Shown one piece after another: positions 36,567 to 46,164 of a stretch of 64,000 bases of DNA. The notes under the pieces are model-generated. The model had not been told where the DNA came from, made no database searches, and saw nothing but the letters and a program-made list of their open reading frames with translations. The position numbers were made by a program, and so were the translations under genes. Every line of letters begins with the position of its first letter. Within the stretch, counting starts at the first letter, position 1. Source of the DNA: Bacillus sp. AFS059628 (lineage in GTDB: Bacteria; Bacillota; Bacilli; Bacillales; Bacillaceae_G); contig NZ_NVEC01000023.1 of the NCBI RefSeq assembly GCF_002571225.1, positions 36,475-100,474 on the forward strand, written 5' to 3'.

Positions 36567-37763
36567 TCATGAATTCTTAGTTTGCTTTTCTACAAAGGAT
36601 GAGTTTCGTTTCATCCTTTGATGTATCATATTAAATAAAATTGAAGTCAAAACACCTATTGCTAAAAATATAAACCAAGACCATGGAATATCATTATATT
36701 TATTTAACCAAGCTCCAAGATAGTTTCCTAAGGAGCCACCAATAGCCCAACAGGCTTGAAACATTCCAAAAAACAACCCTGCAGGTTTATTAGCACTAAA
36801 TTGCGCCACTGTCATTTCAGCTCCTGGTAGAGCCAGTGTTTCTCCTAATGTATAAAGAAAAACACAAAATAACATCCAATAAATAGATGGAATAAGAGGG
36901 ATTATTCCTATTGCTATTCCCATAATCAAGACACCTATTTTAACCATAATCATAGGATCTTGATTAATAAACACCTTTCTTAAAAAGAACATTAACAGTA
37001 ATCCTGTAACCCCATTTATTATGAAAAGGGAACTTACTAATTGGGTGTTTCCAGATAAATCGTATGCTTTAATTGGAAATGAGATATTTAATTGAGCAAA
37101 CATAATCCAAAATAAAGACAGTACACATATAAATGAAACAAACAATTTATTTGAAATAGCAGTTTTTAAACTTAATAATACTTTTTGATTATCTTTAATA
37201 GTTCTAGGGTATTTACTACGATATATAAAAAGAATAAAACTTAAAACTAGCATAGTAATACCTGCAATAGTAAATGGATATACTGGATTAAACTGAATCA
37301 ATAATGCCCCAACTAATGGACCTATAATTACTCCTGTATTAAGCATCTGATTAAAGTAAGTGAATATTTTTTTTCGAACTGTCTCTTTTTGCGATGTAAA
37401 AAAGGCAGTAACTGAAGGATCAAATAACGCTCCTCCAAATCCGAAAAAAAGTGCTGCAATGATTACAGACCAGAAACTGTCAGCAAAAACAAATGCTCCA
37501 AACCCTAATGCTCTTACCATCACTCCTCCAATCACATTTACTGTATGACTTACACGATCACCTATAAAGCCCGTAAATACTGGTAGTCCACGATGCGCAA
37601 TGAGTATTGTAGTTAAAATAGTCCCCACTTCCCAAGAAGAAAAATGAAGATTATTTGTTAAATGTAGTGCTAAAAAAGGCATAATCATAAAACTTCCTGT
37701 ATTCATAAGTAACACAGCTAAAAGCAACATTTTGATGGGAACAGGAATTTTTTCATTAATCAT
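36567..37763 (-). CDS. MFS transporter, DHA1 type (MdtG/MdtH-like)
   Basis: A 398-residue, 12-helix major facilitator. Motif A-like sequence is seen as TGFIGDRVSHTVNVIGG after helix 2, motif C-like as NQMLNTGVIIGPLVGALL in helix 5, and the C-terminal half has YTLGETLALPGAEMTVAQFSANKPAG, common in MdtH/MdtG-like multidrug exporters. GAGGGGG lies before the ATG. The gene is monocistronic and intact. Substrates are not predictable. Confidence 0.87.
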   Translation of the reverse strand: MINEKIPVPIKMLLLAVLLMNTGSFMIMPFLALHLTNNLHFSSWEVGTILTTILIAHRGLPVFTGFIGDRVSHTVNVIGGVMVRALGFGAFVFADSFWSVIIAALFFGFGGALFDPSVTAFFTSQKETVRKKIFTYFNQMLNTGVIIGPLVGALLIQFNPVYPFTIAGITMLVLSFILFIYRSKYPRTIKDNQKVLLSLKTAISNKLFVSFICVLSLFWIMFAQLNISFPIKAYDLSGNTQLVSSLFIINGVTGLLLMFFLRKVFINQDPMIMVKIGVLIMGIAIGIIPLIPSIYWMLFCVFLYTLGETLALPGAEMTVAQFSANKPAGLFFGMFQACWAIGGSLGNYLGAWLNKYNDIPWSWFIFLAIGVLTSILFNMIHQRMKRNSSFVEKQTKNS

Positions 37764-38163
37764 TTTTTGTTCCCCCTCTGTATCTCTTCTATATTTACTT
37801 CAACATTTAGTTCCATTGAATAGTCTCCTATATATTTTATATGCAGTTATTTTTCTTTATTAATAGTTGGATACTTCAATCACAAAAAAATGCACATTTT
37901 ACTAATAATTAATTTCCATAACTTCCTACTTGAAAACTATGGTATACATTACAATTTTCATAAAGTGGTCATGATGAGTTTCATTTTTGATTGATATACT
38001 TTCTATCAAGTGAACAATGTCATAATACAAACTATCACCACCTTTAATACTTAAGTTCGCCTCTGTTAACTGTTATTAGTTTTTAATGGTTAACATTTTC
38101 TTTTATTATGTTACCAATAGTTGTATAATATAGTCAATACTGAATATTTGGAGGTGAACGAAG
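37764..38163. other. Divergent promoter region
   Basis: AT-rich, between the MFS gene and the CGNR gene. No palindrome stands out. GGAGGTG at 38150-38156 is the ribosome binding site of the latter. Confidence 0.45.
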
Positions 38164-38709
38164 GTGATTAATAATCAAATAGCACCAGGGAATTTAGAAA
38201 TTATACGTAGTTTCTTAAATACTTGGGACATTCCAAATGAAACACGTAAGCCTAGAGAACATTTAAATTCTAAAGAAGATATAAAAAACTTTATATCAGA
38301 GAATTTTAATGATATTAAATTTTTCGGTGAGTTAGAGGATGTCCTTCAATTTCGAAAAGATATTCGCATTTCATTAGAAACAAATAATGTTGATAAATTA
38401 ACAAAGTGGTTAACAAGTTACCCTATAAATGTATCCATTTTAGATATTGATAATATTCAATATAATGCTATTAAAAAACATAACTTTTTTAGTGAAGTTT
38501 TGATTATAATTGTTAAAAACATCTCCTCAAATCAGTGGAAACGTCTTAAAGCATGTCCAGATTGTAAATGGGTTTTTTATGATAACTCTAGAAATGGGAG
38601 TAAGCGTTGGTGTGGGATGTATGCATCCGAACCAAAAGGAAGGTCATGTGGTACCATAGCAAAAGTACAACGATATCGAAAAAAAAATAAGAGTAGTTCA
38701 AAAGTATAA
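38164..38709 (+). CDS. CGNR zinc-finger protein
   Basis: A 181-residue protein of the ABATE/CGNR type. The N-terminal 120 residues are the stress-related ABATE-like domain. The C-terminus KACPDCKWVFYDNSRNGSKRWCGMYASEPKGRSCGTIAKVQRYRKK is the CGNR zinc ribbon with ligands CxxC, CGM and C. These are regarded as DNA-binding transcription factors that sense stress. The usual CGN of the final motif reads CGT, a small departure, and the spacer before it is 5-6 residues longer than usual. GTGATT is preceded by GGAGGTG. Confidence 0.82.
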   Translation: MINNQIAPGNLEIIRSFLNTWDIPNETRKPREHLNSKEDIKNFISENFNDIKFFGELEDVLQFRKDIRISLETNNVDKLTKWLTSYPINVSILDIDNIQYNAIKKHNFFSEVLIIIVKNISSNQWKRLKACPDCKWVFYDNSRNGSKRWCGMYASEPKGRSCGTIAKVQRYRKKNKSSSKV

Positions 38710-38821
38710 GAATATATAGGGGTACCGCCTCATCGCTATCAATTTAATATTTTGCACTACCTATAAAGCGAAAAAGGCATTATCCTTTCTGTAGAATTAT
38801 AGGAAAGGATGGCGTTTCTTT

Positions 38822-40255
38822 ATGAATCTTTCAATTCTTGACGAACTTCAACCGATTGCGGAAGAATTACAACGACATATGTCTCCTCATACTCTAGAAC
38901 ACCTAGCCAAAGAAAAAGGATTCGTTCAGCGAAAGAGTAAATATCAAGCACAGGAGTTAATTGCTTTATGTGTATGGCTTAGTCAACAGGTTGCAAGTAC
39001 ATCACTCACACAATTATGTAGCTGTCTTGAAGTATCTACAGGTGTTCTTATCAGTCCTGAAGGACTTAACCAACGATTTAATGCCTCCGCAGTACAGTTT
39101 CTTGAACAAGTGCTAGCTAAACTTCTAATTCAAAGAATTCATTCAACAAAAGAAATAATTCATCAATATACCACGACCTTTAAGCACATTCGGATTCTAG
39201 ATTCTACAACATTCCAGCTTCCAGATAAGTTTTCTCCACATTATCAAGGTTCAGGTGGAAGTAGCCATACGGCAGGAGTTAAAATTCAATTGGAGTATGA
39301 CCTGTTGAGTGGAAAGTTTCTGCACGTTTATGTAGGGGAAGGAAGAGAAAATGATAAAACATTTGGTTCAACAAGCCTACAAACTATTCGACCAAAAGAT
39401 TTGTACATAAGAGATTTAGGCTATTTCGACTTACATGACTTACAGAAAATCCATGATAAAGAAGCTTACTATATCTCACGTTTGAAATTAAATTCTCGAA
39501 TCTATCGTAAGAATGATAAGCCAGAGTATTTTCGAAATGGGATTGTAAAGAAAGGATCACTCTATATTCAGTTAGATATGGAAGAACTCATGAATCAATT
39601 GTCTCCTGGTCAAACAATGGAGGTTTCAGAGGCATGCATTGGACAGTATCAAAAATTGCCAGCTCGTGTTATTATTCATCGATTAACAAAGGAACAAACA
39701 GAGAAAAGGTTGAAGGAACAAGCCAAAAAAGAAAAGAAGAAAGGTATTACCTACAAAGAGCGGAGTAAGCGGTTGAGTGGGATCAATATGTATATTACGA
39801 ATCTTCCTGCAGAAAATGTTCCAACGGAACATATCCATGACTTGTATTCATTACGCTGGCAAATTAAAATTTTGTTCAAAACATGGAAATCTTTCTTTCA
39901 AATTGACAAGTGCAAAGAAATTAAGAAAGAACGCTTAGAATGCCATTTATATGGACAGCTCATTAGTATTTTACTCTGTTCATCGACGATGTTTAAAATG
40001 CGTCAGTTACTCTTGGATAAGAAAAAGAAAGAGTTAAGTGAATACAAATCCATCTATATGATAAAGAATTATTATCTATTGTTTTATGAGGGACTACAGA
40101 AGGGCAGCCATGAATTATTAAAAGTTTTACTGCGTTTGTTTTACCTTTTAGAGAAAAACGGAAGAAAATCTCACCGGTACGAACAGAAAACCGTCTTTGA
40201 TATCTTAGGTGTTGTCTATGATTATATGTTGTCAAAAAGTTTCAAAGCTGCATAA
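38822..40255 (+). CDS. IS231-type transposase, full length but catalytic Glu replaced by Lys
   Basis: A 477-residue IS4-family transposase. Asp residues are present (RILDSTTFQLP, YIRDLGYFDLHDL), but the YREK signature reads YSLRWQIKILFKTWK, so the catalytic Glu is Lys. The intact relative at 12047 has [15 protein letters not shown]. The left end CATCGCTATCAATTTAA is at 38731, and the usual stem-loop that hides the start lies at about 38770-38821. I see no right end before the oxidase gene at 40372. The frame is open but the enzyme should be inactive. Confidence 0.87.
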   Translation: MNLSILDELQPIAEELQRHMSPHTLEHLAKEKGFVQRKSKYQAQELIALCVWLSQQVASTSLTQLCSCLEVSTGVLISPEGLNQRFNASAVQFLEQVLAKLLIQRIHSTKEIIHQYTTTFKHIRILDSTTFQLPDKFSPHYQGSGGSSHTAGVKIQLEYDLLSGKFLHVYVGEGRENDKTFGSTSLQTIRPKDLYIRDLGYFDLHDLQKIHDKEAYYISRLKLNSRIYRKNDKPEYFRNGIVKKGSLYIQLDMEELMNQLSPGQTMEVSEACIGQYQKLPARVIIHRLTKEQTEKRLKEQAKKEKKKGITYKERSKRLSGINMYITNLPAENVPTEHIHDLYSLRWQIKILFKTWKSFFQIDKCKEIKKERLECHLYGQLISILLCSSTMFKMRQLLLDKKKKELSEYKSIYMIKNYYLLFYEGLQKGSHELLKVLLRLFYLLEKNGRKSHRYEQKTVFDILGVVYDYMLSKSFKAA

Positions 40256-40371
40256 TATTTTTAAAATGCCTAGTTAATAGGTTTATTTGTTAATAGAGCA
40301 AGAGGGTAAACTGAGTTTAGACGATTAAACGTATACTATAAATTATACAAATAGAACAAGGAGGTAAAGTA

Positions 40372-41430
40372 ATGACTAAAAAGCAAAAGGTTATAATTGT
40401 TGGTGCAGGGATTGTTGGTGCATCTATTGCTTATAATCTATCAAAGGAACATCAGGATGTCACTTTAGTTGAGAGCCATTCAAAAGCAGGATGTGGTGTA
40501 ACATCAACTTCCTTTGCTTGGATTAATCCTTCAGGGCGTGTTCCAGATAACTTTCAACATTTGTATGACGGGTCATTAGCAGAATATCATGTATTAGAAA
40601 AAGAGATCCCAGAATTAAAGGTAGATTGGAACGGCTCCCTTTCATGGGGAAACCTTGTAAACATCCATAAATCTTATATAGAAAAAATAACTCGCCAGCA
40701 AGTATGGGACTTAGAACCTCATTTAAAAGAATATCCAAAGGAAGCTCTATATGCTTTTAAAGAAGGTGCGGTAGATCCTAATATTCTAACGAATCTTTTA
40801 GTAAAGAAAGCGCAAGAAAATGGGGTGAATATATTGTTTGACACAAAAGTAACACAAATTAAAAAGGAGAACACAAAAGTAGTTGGCATCCATACTTCAA
40901 AAGGCTTTATAGAATCAGATGTCATTGTATTGGCAACTGGTACAGCTATACCTGAGCTTTGTAAGCCTCTTAGTATTGATGTTCCTATTGAGTCATCACC
41001 TTCTATTATTATTCGTATGAAATCTCCAAAAAAGCTTATTCACACATTAATTTCTAATTCAAGATTTGAGGCAAGACAACTATCTGATACTACTATAATT
41101 GCTGCTGAAGATTATTTGGATGACCATGGAGAAAACGGACCAGAAGAGGTTGGAAGAAGAGCTTTTGATACCCTTCGAAATGATTTGAAAAAAGGAGAAT
41201 ATCTTGAGCTAGATAGTATTCAAGTAGGAAAGCGACCAATGCCTAAAGACGGCTACCCTATTGTTGGTTTTCATGATCAAATAAAAGGACTTTATTTAGC
41301 AGTTATGCATTCCGCAATCACGTTATCTCCTGTTATTAGTCGATTGGTTGCGAAGGAAATCGTAGATAATGTGCAGTTAGAAGAACTAGAAGGTTGTAGA
41401 CTATCTCGATTTTACCCAGTAAATGAATAA
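40372..41430 (+). CDS. FAD-dependent oxidoreductase, DAO family
   Basis: A 352-residue flavoprotein: VIIVGAGIVGASIAYNLSKEHQDVTLVES is the FAD dinucleotide fold (residues about 7-35), DVIVLATGTAIPEL the ATG motif, and KRPMPKDGYPIVGFHDQIKGLYLAVMHSAITLSPVISRLVAKEI the C-terminal FAD-binding segment of glycine/D-amino-acid oxidases. It likely oxidises an amino acid or amine, exact substrate unknown. AAGGAGG precedes the ATG. Two broken copies of its 3' part are at 3384-3450 and 25840-26144, so the gene has been copied or moved within the region. Confidence 0.87.
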   Translation: MTKKQKVIIVGAGIVGASIAYNLSKEHQDVTLVESHSKAGCGVTSTSFAWINPSGRVPDNFQHLYDGSLAEYHVLEKEIPELKVDWNGSLSWGNLVNIHKSYIEKITRQQVWDLEPHLKEYPKEALYAFKEGAVDPNILTNLLVKKAQENGVNILFDTKVTQIKKENTKVVGIHTSKGFIESDVIVLATGTAIPELCKPLSIDVPIESSPSIIIRMKSPKKLIHTLISNSRFEARQLSDTTIIAAEDYLDDHGENGPEEVGRRAFDTLRNDLKKGEYLELDSIQVGKRPMPKDGYPIVGFHDQIKGLYLAVMHSAITLSPVISRLVAKEIVDNVQLEELEGCRLSRFYPVNE

Positions 41431-41482
41431 TGCTTTAATGTTTTTGTAAGGCTGGTTAGTCATCCACGACCTTTCTTGACTA

Positions 41483-41630
41483 CTGATCCACGATTTCCAT
41501 GGCGGAAATCGAGATCCTTACGGGTATAGACGAGACGAAGCTAGATAGTAAAGAGAAACTGAACAAGTTAATGGAGAGCTATCGTGTCGAGGTGGTACAC
41601 AATAAGGCTCACTTACTAGGGGTCACCATA
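41483..41630 (+). other. Short unassigned coding-like stretch, cut by a MITE
   Basis: A frame from ATG 41499 reads MAEIEILTGIDETKLDSK, and about 44 residues in all before the MITE at 41631 takes over the frame. I do not recognise it and no ribosome binding site is evident. A hairpin (CGATTTCC / GGAAATCG, 41488-41495 and 41501-41508) covers its start. It may be a gene remnant. Confidence 0.35.
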
Positions 41631-41758
41631 CATGCCCATCAATCTAACGAAATTAGATACCTCCAAAACGGAAAAAATGAGCTGAACTCTCATGGACAAT
41701 TGTGGAAAGATAAAATTTTTGTTTTGGGGTACTTTAAAAAATTAGCTTGATGGGCATG
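41631..41758. mobile_element. IS231-ended MITE, 128 bp
   Basis: CATGCCCATCAATCTAA at 41631 and TTAGCTTGATGGGCATG ending 41758 bound a non-coding unit. Its interior repeats the CTCCAAAACGGAAAA / TTTTGTTTTGGGG pairing found in the 36118-36237 unit and near the left end of the cassette at 14576. It is only 11 bp from the next element. Confidence 0.78.
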
Positions 41759-42270
41759 TGGTGATACACCATCGCTATCAAGCTAAGCTCATATAACGTC
41801 AATTATAGTAGATTCTAAAGGCTACGTGTAGGGGATTTAAAGATTTGCATACGAAATAAACCATAACGGGTTTCATTTTTTGAATTAAGTGTAGCTTTGG
41901 AATAAAGATTGATTAAAAAATATCCCTCAATCCTTATCTAATAGCAACTTCAAAAACTCCATTTTGAAAAAAGATTGATCAAAATGGATTCTTTCCTTGT
42001 GAAGTATTGTTCAATTTTTATAAAAATGTTTGATTTTTTTCTTCTGTTGATCTTCAACAAACATGCGCTCTTCAATAGAATAAAAGTCTAAATTCTATAG
42101 AGATGCTTATTAAGATAAGGTACTAACCCTTTTAAAGTTAGTACCACATCCTTTTCTATCCCTACAAGAGCTTTTAAGTTTTTCGACATTTTCGCAATAG
42201 CGCTATGTTCGGGCAAAACCCTAAAGCGCAAGCTGTATCAATACTCCCAGTATTAGATATTTCACTACAA

Positions 42271-43155
42271 TTAACAATGTGATGTTAACGGGAACATAAA
42301 GTTACCCTTCAGCAACGACTCTTTCGTTAAGACGAATAAAGCATCATCATCATTTGGCATAATGGTTGCTGTCATACCCTCTATTGAAAAACCAGGTGTG
42401 AAATTAAATATCACTTTTTTCGTTGTTTCTTTCACAATGCTTGCTAATACAGCTTCAACATCTGGTTCATTTAACAAAATGATATCGAATATATGCAGAG
42501 TATCTTCTTCTTCCTCCATTAGCACAATCGTTTCTAAATCTTCCACATAGAAAATGGCTTCATAAAATACTAATGTGAAATAAAACATTAATAAACTTTC
42601 ATTATTCTCAACATCTAAAATCATTGAGTTTACATGGCGATTTTTCGCAAACTTTTCAATTAATGCAAGATCATTTTCAATTGTAAGCTGTTTTACTTTC
42701 GCATCTATACTCCTTTGAATTGAACTTTTTGCTAGGTCTAAGCTAAATTCGCTTTCATGAAGACGTGTAAAGCCAAACTTCGGATAAAAATCCAATACTG
42801 TATCATTCGCAAAAAGATACATGAAATCATAGGTATTTTCGTATTCTTTCATAATATGCTGCATTAATTGCTTAGCTAAACCCTTATTGCGATAATTTTC
42901 ATCAGTCATTACTGTACCAATTTGAATTCCTTTATACATTTTACCATCAATAATTATTGACATTTTATTAACTGAAGCATTTGAGATAACCTTACCTTCA
43001 TCAACAAATGAATACGGTATATATTTGTCATTCCAATACCCTCTGTTGTACCAGCCTCGAAAATCTAATTCAAATGTTTTCATTGCTAAGGCATTAAAAC
43101 TCTCCTTCAAACTTTCATTATTTCGATAATCACTTACTAATTCATATTTTTCCAT
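42271..43155 (-). CDS. GNAT acetyltransferase, Eis-like, cassette passenger
   Basis: A 294-residue two-part protein. GIQIGTVMTDENYRNKGLAKQLMQHIMKEY is the acetyl-CoA site and DTVLDFYPKFGFTRLHESEF the end of the first GNAT core. The C-terminal 130 residues form a second domain as in Eis/SCP2-like GNATs. Eis enzymes acetylate aminoglycosides or other amines, but this one is untested. GGAGGGA lies before the ATG. It sits alone inside the inverted-repeat cassette 41770-43816. Confidence 0.83.
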   Translation of the reverse strand: MEKYELVSDYRNNESLKESFNALAMKTFELDFRGWYNRGYWNDKYIPYSFVDEGKVISNASVNKMSIIIDGKMYKGIQIGTVMTDENYRNKGLAKQLMQHIMKEYENTYDFMYLFANDTVLDFYPKFGFTRLHESEFSLDLAKSSIQRSIDAKVKQLTIENDLALIEKFAKNRHVNSMILDVENNESLLMFYFTLVFYEAIFYVEDLETIVLMEEEEDTLHIFDIILLNEPDVEAVLASIVKETTKKVIFNFTPGFSIEGMTATIMPNDDDALFVLTKESLLKGNFMFPLTSHC

Positions 43156-43234
43156 CTAAATTCCCTCCAATTTTTGTTTCAATCGCTTTGGTATATTACA
43201 TGTATTTATGGGAATTATCACCTCCTAAAAACAG

Positions 43235-43275
43235 AAAAAGACTTTATGAGAATAATAAACTCATAAAGTCTTTTT
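43235..43275. terminator. Hairpin terminator
   Basis: A perfect 16-bp stem (43235-43250 with 43260-43275) ends in TTTTT and can act in both directions. It lies upstream of the GNAT gene and may shield the cassette from outside transcription. Confidence 0.75.
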
Positions 43276-44175
43276 ATACGCAAAAAATAAAATTAGCCAA
43301 ACTAAAGCTAATGCTTGCCTTTAGTTTGATTACATAAATTTATTTATATACTTATACGGATTAGACATTATATCGCTTCTCTTAATTATCGCAAAAGGGC
43401 ATCATAAATAAACCTATAATAAAATTATAGAACAACCCTTCTATTAAATTCATTGGAATTTAATTTGCGATAATAAGTTTTAGCATAAAAGTCTAATCTC
43501 CCTTCTGTTTTTAAGAATAAAGTTATAATACCACCTATTTAGATTTTTTTCTACCTTTTTATTTCATGAATTTTTTTATTAGTATCAATACTCCACCGGG
43601 TTGGTTAAAAAATAACAAAGGGGTAAAGTTTTACAACTTTGTTATAAACGTCGCGACTTTATTTCAAAGTCACATCAAGCGGCTTAAATCAAAAAAATGA
43701 AACCCAATAGGGTTTATTTCTTATGCAAATCTTTAAATTCCCTACACGTAGTCTTTAGAAAAAAGAAACAACCTCTACTATAATTGACGTTGGATGAGCT
43801 TAGCTTGATAGCGATGTGGAGCTACCCCTAAAAGGGCATAGATATATATACTCTTACTATTTATCAAAAGTACGAAACATAAAAAAAAGACACTATACAG
43901 TGTCTTTTTTTTGATACAGCTCTAAAGATAATGTAGTGATTAATCAAAGATTGTTGGATGCTTCTTGGTTAATTTTAGTATAATATTATTTTTAGTGTTT
44001 ATATATTAAATTTTACATGCATTAAGATATGTATTTCAATTGATACTTTTTGTTTTATGAACAAAAAGGCTATTGAAAAGGACCTGATATGATTATAAAA
44101 CTTTTTTCAAATGGAAGTAGATACACAATTACGGCTCTTCCTTTTAGTTTATCCTTCACTCTTTTTTAAGCTTAC
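43276..44175. other. Non-coding stretch with the cassette right end and a second terminator
   Basis: No gene is seen. The cassette inverted repeat occupies 43687-43816. A second hairpin AAAAAAAAGACACT / AGTGTCTTTTTTTT is at 43881-43912. The rest is AT-rich. Confidence 0.5.
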
Positions 44176-44424
44176 TTAAGATATGTTCTGCCAATTCACT
44201 ACTATTAAACCCTTTTTTTCTTTTATTTCATTCAGCTCACCAATAAAATATTTTGTGGAATTAGACTGAAAGAGTAGCAACAGAGAAACTGCCTGATCTA
44301 ATAATTTTGTTTTAGCTATACCAGTATCCATACTAAGACTTACTAATTTTTCATTCAAATCATTGGCTAATGTTGTAGATACTTCTGTTCTATTCACTAC
44401 CTTATACTGCTTCTTCTTAGTCAT
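44176..44424 (-). CDS. Small ribbon-helix-helix-like protein
   Basis: An 82-residue protein: TKKKQYKVVNRTEVSTTLANDLNEKLVSLSMDTGIAKTKLLDQAVSLLLLF reads like a ribbon-helix-helix (a beta strand, then LNEKLVSLSMDTGIAKTKLLDQAV as two helices). Such proteins on plasmids act in copy control, partition or as antitoxins. ATG 44424 is chosen because AAAGG lies 8 bases upstream; ATG 44433 is too near to it. A 44-bp perfect palindrome lies 65 bases upstream and may be its operator. Confidence 0.6.
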   Translation of the reverse strand: MTKKKQYKVVNRTEVSTTLANDLNEKLVSLSMDTGIAKTKLLDQAVSLLLLFQSNSTKYFIGELNEIKEKKGLIVVNWQNIS

Positions 44425-44488
44425 ATTGAACATCCTTTTACTTATTCATAGATATATAATAGCATTATTATTGAATTTCTAGCAATTT

Positions 44489-44532
44489 AGTTAAACAACA
44501 ATAAACTTCATGAAGTTTATTGTTGTTTAACT
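44489..44532. repeat. 44-bp perfect palindrome
   Basis: Bases 44489-44510 are exactly complementary to 44511-44532 with no loop; the half-site begins AGTTAAACAACAATAAAC. It contains ACAATAAA/TTTATTGT arms, like the inverted repeat at 47814-47850. It lies in a gene-free interval between the ribbon-helix-helix gene and the membrane protein gene. Confidence 0.85.
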
Positions 44533-44732
44533 TTTATCATCATTATATAATCAATATATTAAGCTGTTTATTGTGTGTGAACTACAACCAAACAAGGAGG
44601 CACACTAATATGCAAACACTAGCAATATAAAAGGATTAGTCCCTTTGGCTTCACTATTATTTCTAATCAACCTGAAAAGGGAGAGTATAAAAAACAACCA
44701 ATTGGTCCTATTTAAAGGGAGATTAATTATAC

Positions 44733-45164
44733 ATGTTAGAGACTCTTGAAATGAGAAAAAAGCAACACGAAATAAAAATACATAAGTACAAAAATATCCA
44801 AAAATACTATAATCCATTTTTGTTTGCAATCTCGATTATTTATTTTCTCTATCTCATGATTATTGATCATTCTCTTTCATCACATTTATTACTTTCTTTT
44901 ATTATGGGGTTTACTCTTTGGAGCATAGGCCTAGCTATACATCTAAAACTCTTATGTGAGAAAAAGGGAAAACGAAAAATCATGAATATAGAAACAATAA
45001 ATGGAATGAAAAAAAATATATATATGAGCCCAGGTAGAAAAGAACGTTATATCAAAGATTATAACGCGTCCAAAAGTGAGCTTGAAAAAATAACGACTTA
45101 CGCTAAATTCATGTTAGAGGCTAAAGAAAGAGAAAATGAGATAAAAGACGACAAAGGAATTTAG
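44733..45164 (+). CDS. Small membrane protein, unknown function
   Basis: A 143-residue protein. After a basic, helical N-terminus (KKQHEIKIHKYKNIQKY), two adjacent transmembrane helices (PFLFAISIIYFLYLMII and LLLSFIMGFTLWSIGLAIHL) are followed by a charged cytoplasmic tail likely to be coiled coil. GGGAG lies about 14 bases before the ATG. I do not recognise a family. It is followed by a broken AbrB gene. Confidence 0.55.
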   Translation: MLETLEMRKKQHEIKIHKYKNIQKYYNPFLFAISIIYFLYLMIIDHSLSSHLLLSFIMGFTLWSIGLAIHLKLLCEKKGKRKIMNIETINGMKKNIYMSPGRKERYIKDYNASKSELEKITTYAKFMLEAKERENEIKDDKGI

Positions 45165-45267
45165 AGATATAATTGTAGTATTGCATACAGATGATACCGG
45201 AAAAATATCATTAAATCCGCTTGTTAATATGTGATTATTAACTAGAAAAATAAAAGGTGGTATAAAC

Positions 45268-45545
45268 ATGAAATCAACAGGTGGTACAAGAAAAATAGAT
45301 GAATTAGGGCGAATTGTTCTTCCGAAAGAGTTAAGAACAACGTTAGGAATAGCAGAAAAAGATCCTGTAGAAATATTTGTAGAAAATGAAAAAATCATTA
45401 TACAAAATACAAATCTTACGATGCTTGTGTAATAACTGGTGATATTTCAGAAAGAAATATATCATTAGCAAATGATCAAATCGTTCTTAGTCCTGAAGGC
45501 GCTGAACTTTTAATTAAGGAAATTAAGCAGCATTTAGTTAAATAA
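45268..45545 (+). pseudogene. AbrB-family regulator, frameshifted
   Basis: MKSTGGTRKIDELGRIVLPKELRTTLGI is the AbrB swapped-hairpin DNA-binding domain. After EKIIIQ the frame shifts near 45400, and the other frame continues YKSYDACVITGDISERNISLANDQIVLSPEGAELLIKEIKQHLVK, the normal C-terminal domain. A one- or two-base lesion splits it. AAAGGTGG precedes the ATG. The truncated product (54 residues) would still contain the DNA-binding domain. Confidence 0.82.
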
Positions 45546-45568
45546 AAATATTCTCCTTAGTACATTAC

Positions 45569-45604
45569 AAAGAAAAAGACATCTATATAGATGTCTTTTT
45601 CTTT
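45569..45604. terminator. Bidirectional terminator
   Basis: A perfect 36-bp palindrome (45569-45604) with A-rich left and TCTTTTTCTTT right side, directly after the AbrB pseudogene. Confidence 0.82.
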
Positions 45605-46062
45605 GACTTAAACCAACATGATTCTACTAAAACTACTTTTACAATGGTGAATATATCAGCAAGATTTCATATCACATTCATTTTAGCACAAAACATATCA
45701 TATTCTATATATAATAATATAAATTCAAGAAAAATACATAATTTTCGCTTACAAAACGAACGTACTTTCGTAAAACGACTTGATTATTTAAGTTGAGTAG
45801 GAATATAATAAGAACAATTGTTCCGGAACATTAGGATAATGTATTGTATGGCTAATCATTTTTTCAAAACAATACAAAATCAAGTGTTAATATGAGATAT
45901 GCAGACAAGAGTAGAAATGGGTCTCTGACATTATAAAGATGGGATTATACTACATAAGATTGATAGCATTAAATAAGACATTAGTTGTTATTGATGTATT
46001 TAGTTTTATCAATCCATTGTACGTAAATTGTAACGTAGAGTGTAGTATTCACAAATATTAAA
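45605..46062. other. Non-coding AT-rich stretch
   Basis: No gene. A 12-bp palindrome TGTTCCGGAACA lies near 45826-45837. There are no iterated repeats, so no replication origin can be claimed. Confidence 0.45.
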
Positions 46063-46099
46063 AAAAGGTATGGCTGGATGATCCAAACACATACCTTTT
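46063..46099 (-). terminator. Terminator of the XRE gene
   Basis: AAAAGGTATG and CATACCTTTT pair around a loop that itself contains TGGATGATCCA. Read on the minus strand it lies about 65 bases after the XRE stop and ends in a T-run. Confidence 0.75.
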
Positions 46100-46164
46100 C
46101 ATCGATTTCAAACTTAATTTTTCTACCTTATGATAGAAAATTCGTTATTTAAGCACGACAAATA

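Larger units (their letters stand above)
41770..43816. mobile_element. MIC-like cassette: GNAT gene between long inverted repeats
   Basis: CATCGCTATCAAGCTAAGCT at 41770 is repeated inverted at 43797-43816, and similarity continues inward for about 115-130 bp with one 14-base gap (left 41770-41885, right 43687-43816). The inner part, with TGAAACCCAATAGGGTTTATT, resembles the 3' end of the IS231 at 13489-13530, so both ends look like IS231 right ends. Flanks TGGTGATACAC (41759-41769) and TGGAGCTACCC (43817-43827) agree at 8 of 11 positions, possibly an old target duplication. There is no transposase inside. Confidence 0.8.

Noticed and set aside
44610-44630. Six-codon ORF after AAGGAGG
   Set aside because: The ribosome binding site is excellent, but the ORF stops after MQTLAI and the following frame shows nothing recognisable; it is probably the start of a lost gene.
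45605-46062. Replication origin in the gene-free stretch near the XRE and AbrB genes
   Set aside because: AT-rich and next to maintenance-type genes, but there are no iterons, DnaA-box clusters or replication protein gene to support it.
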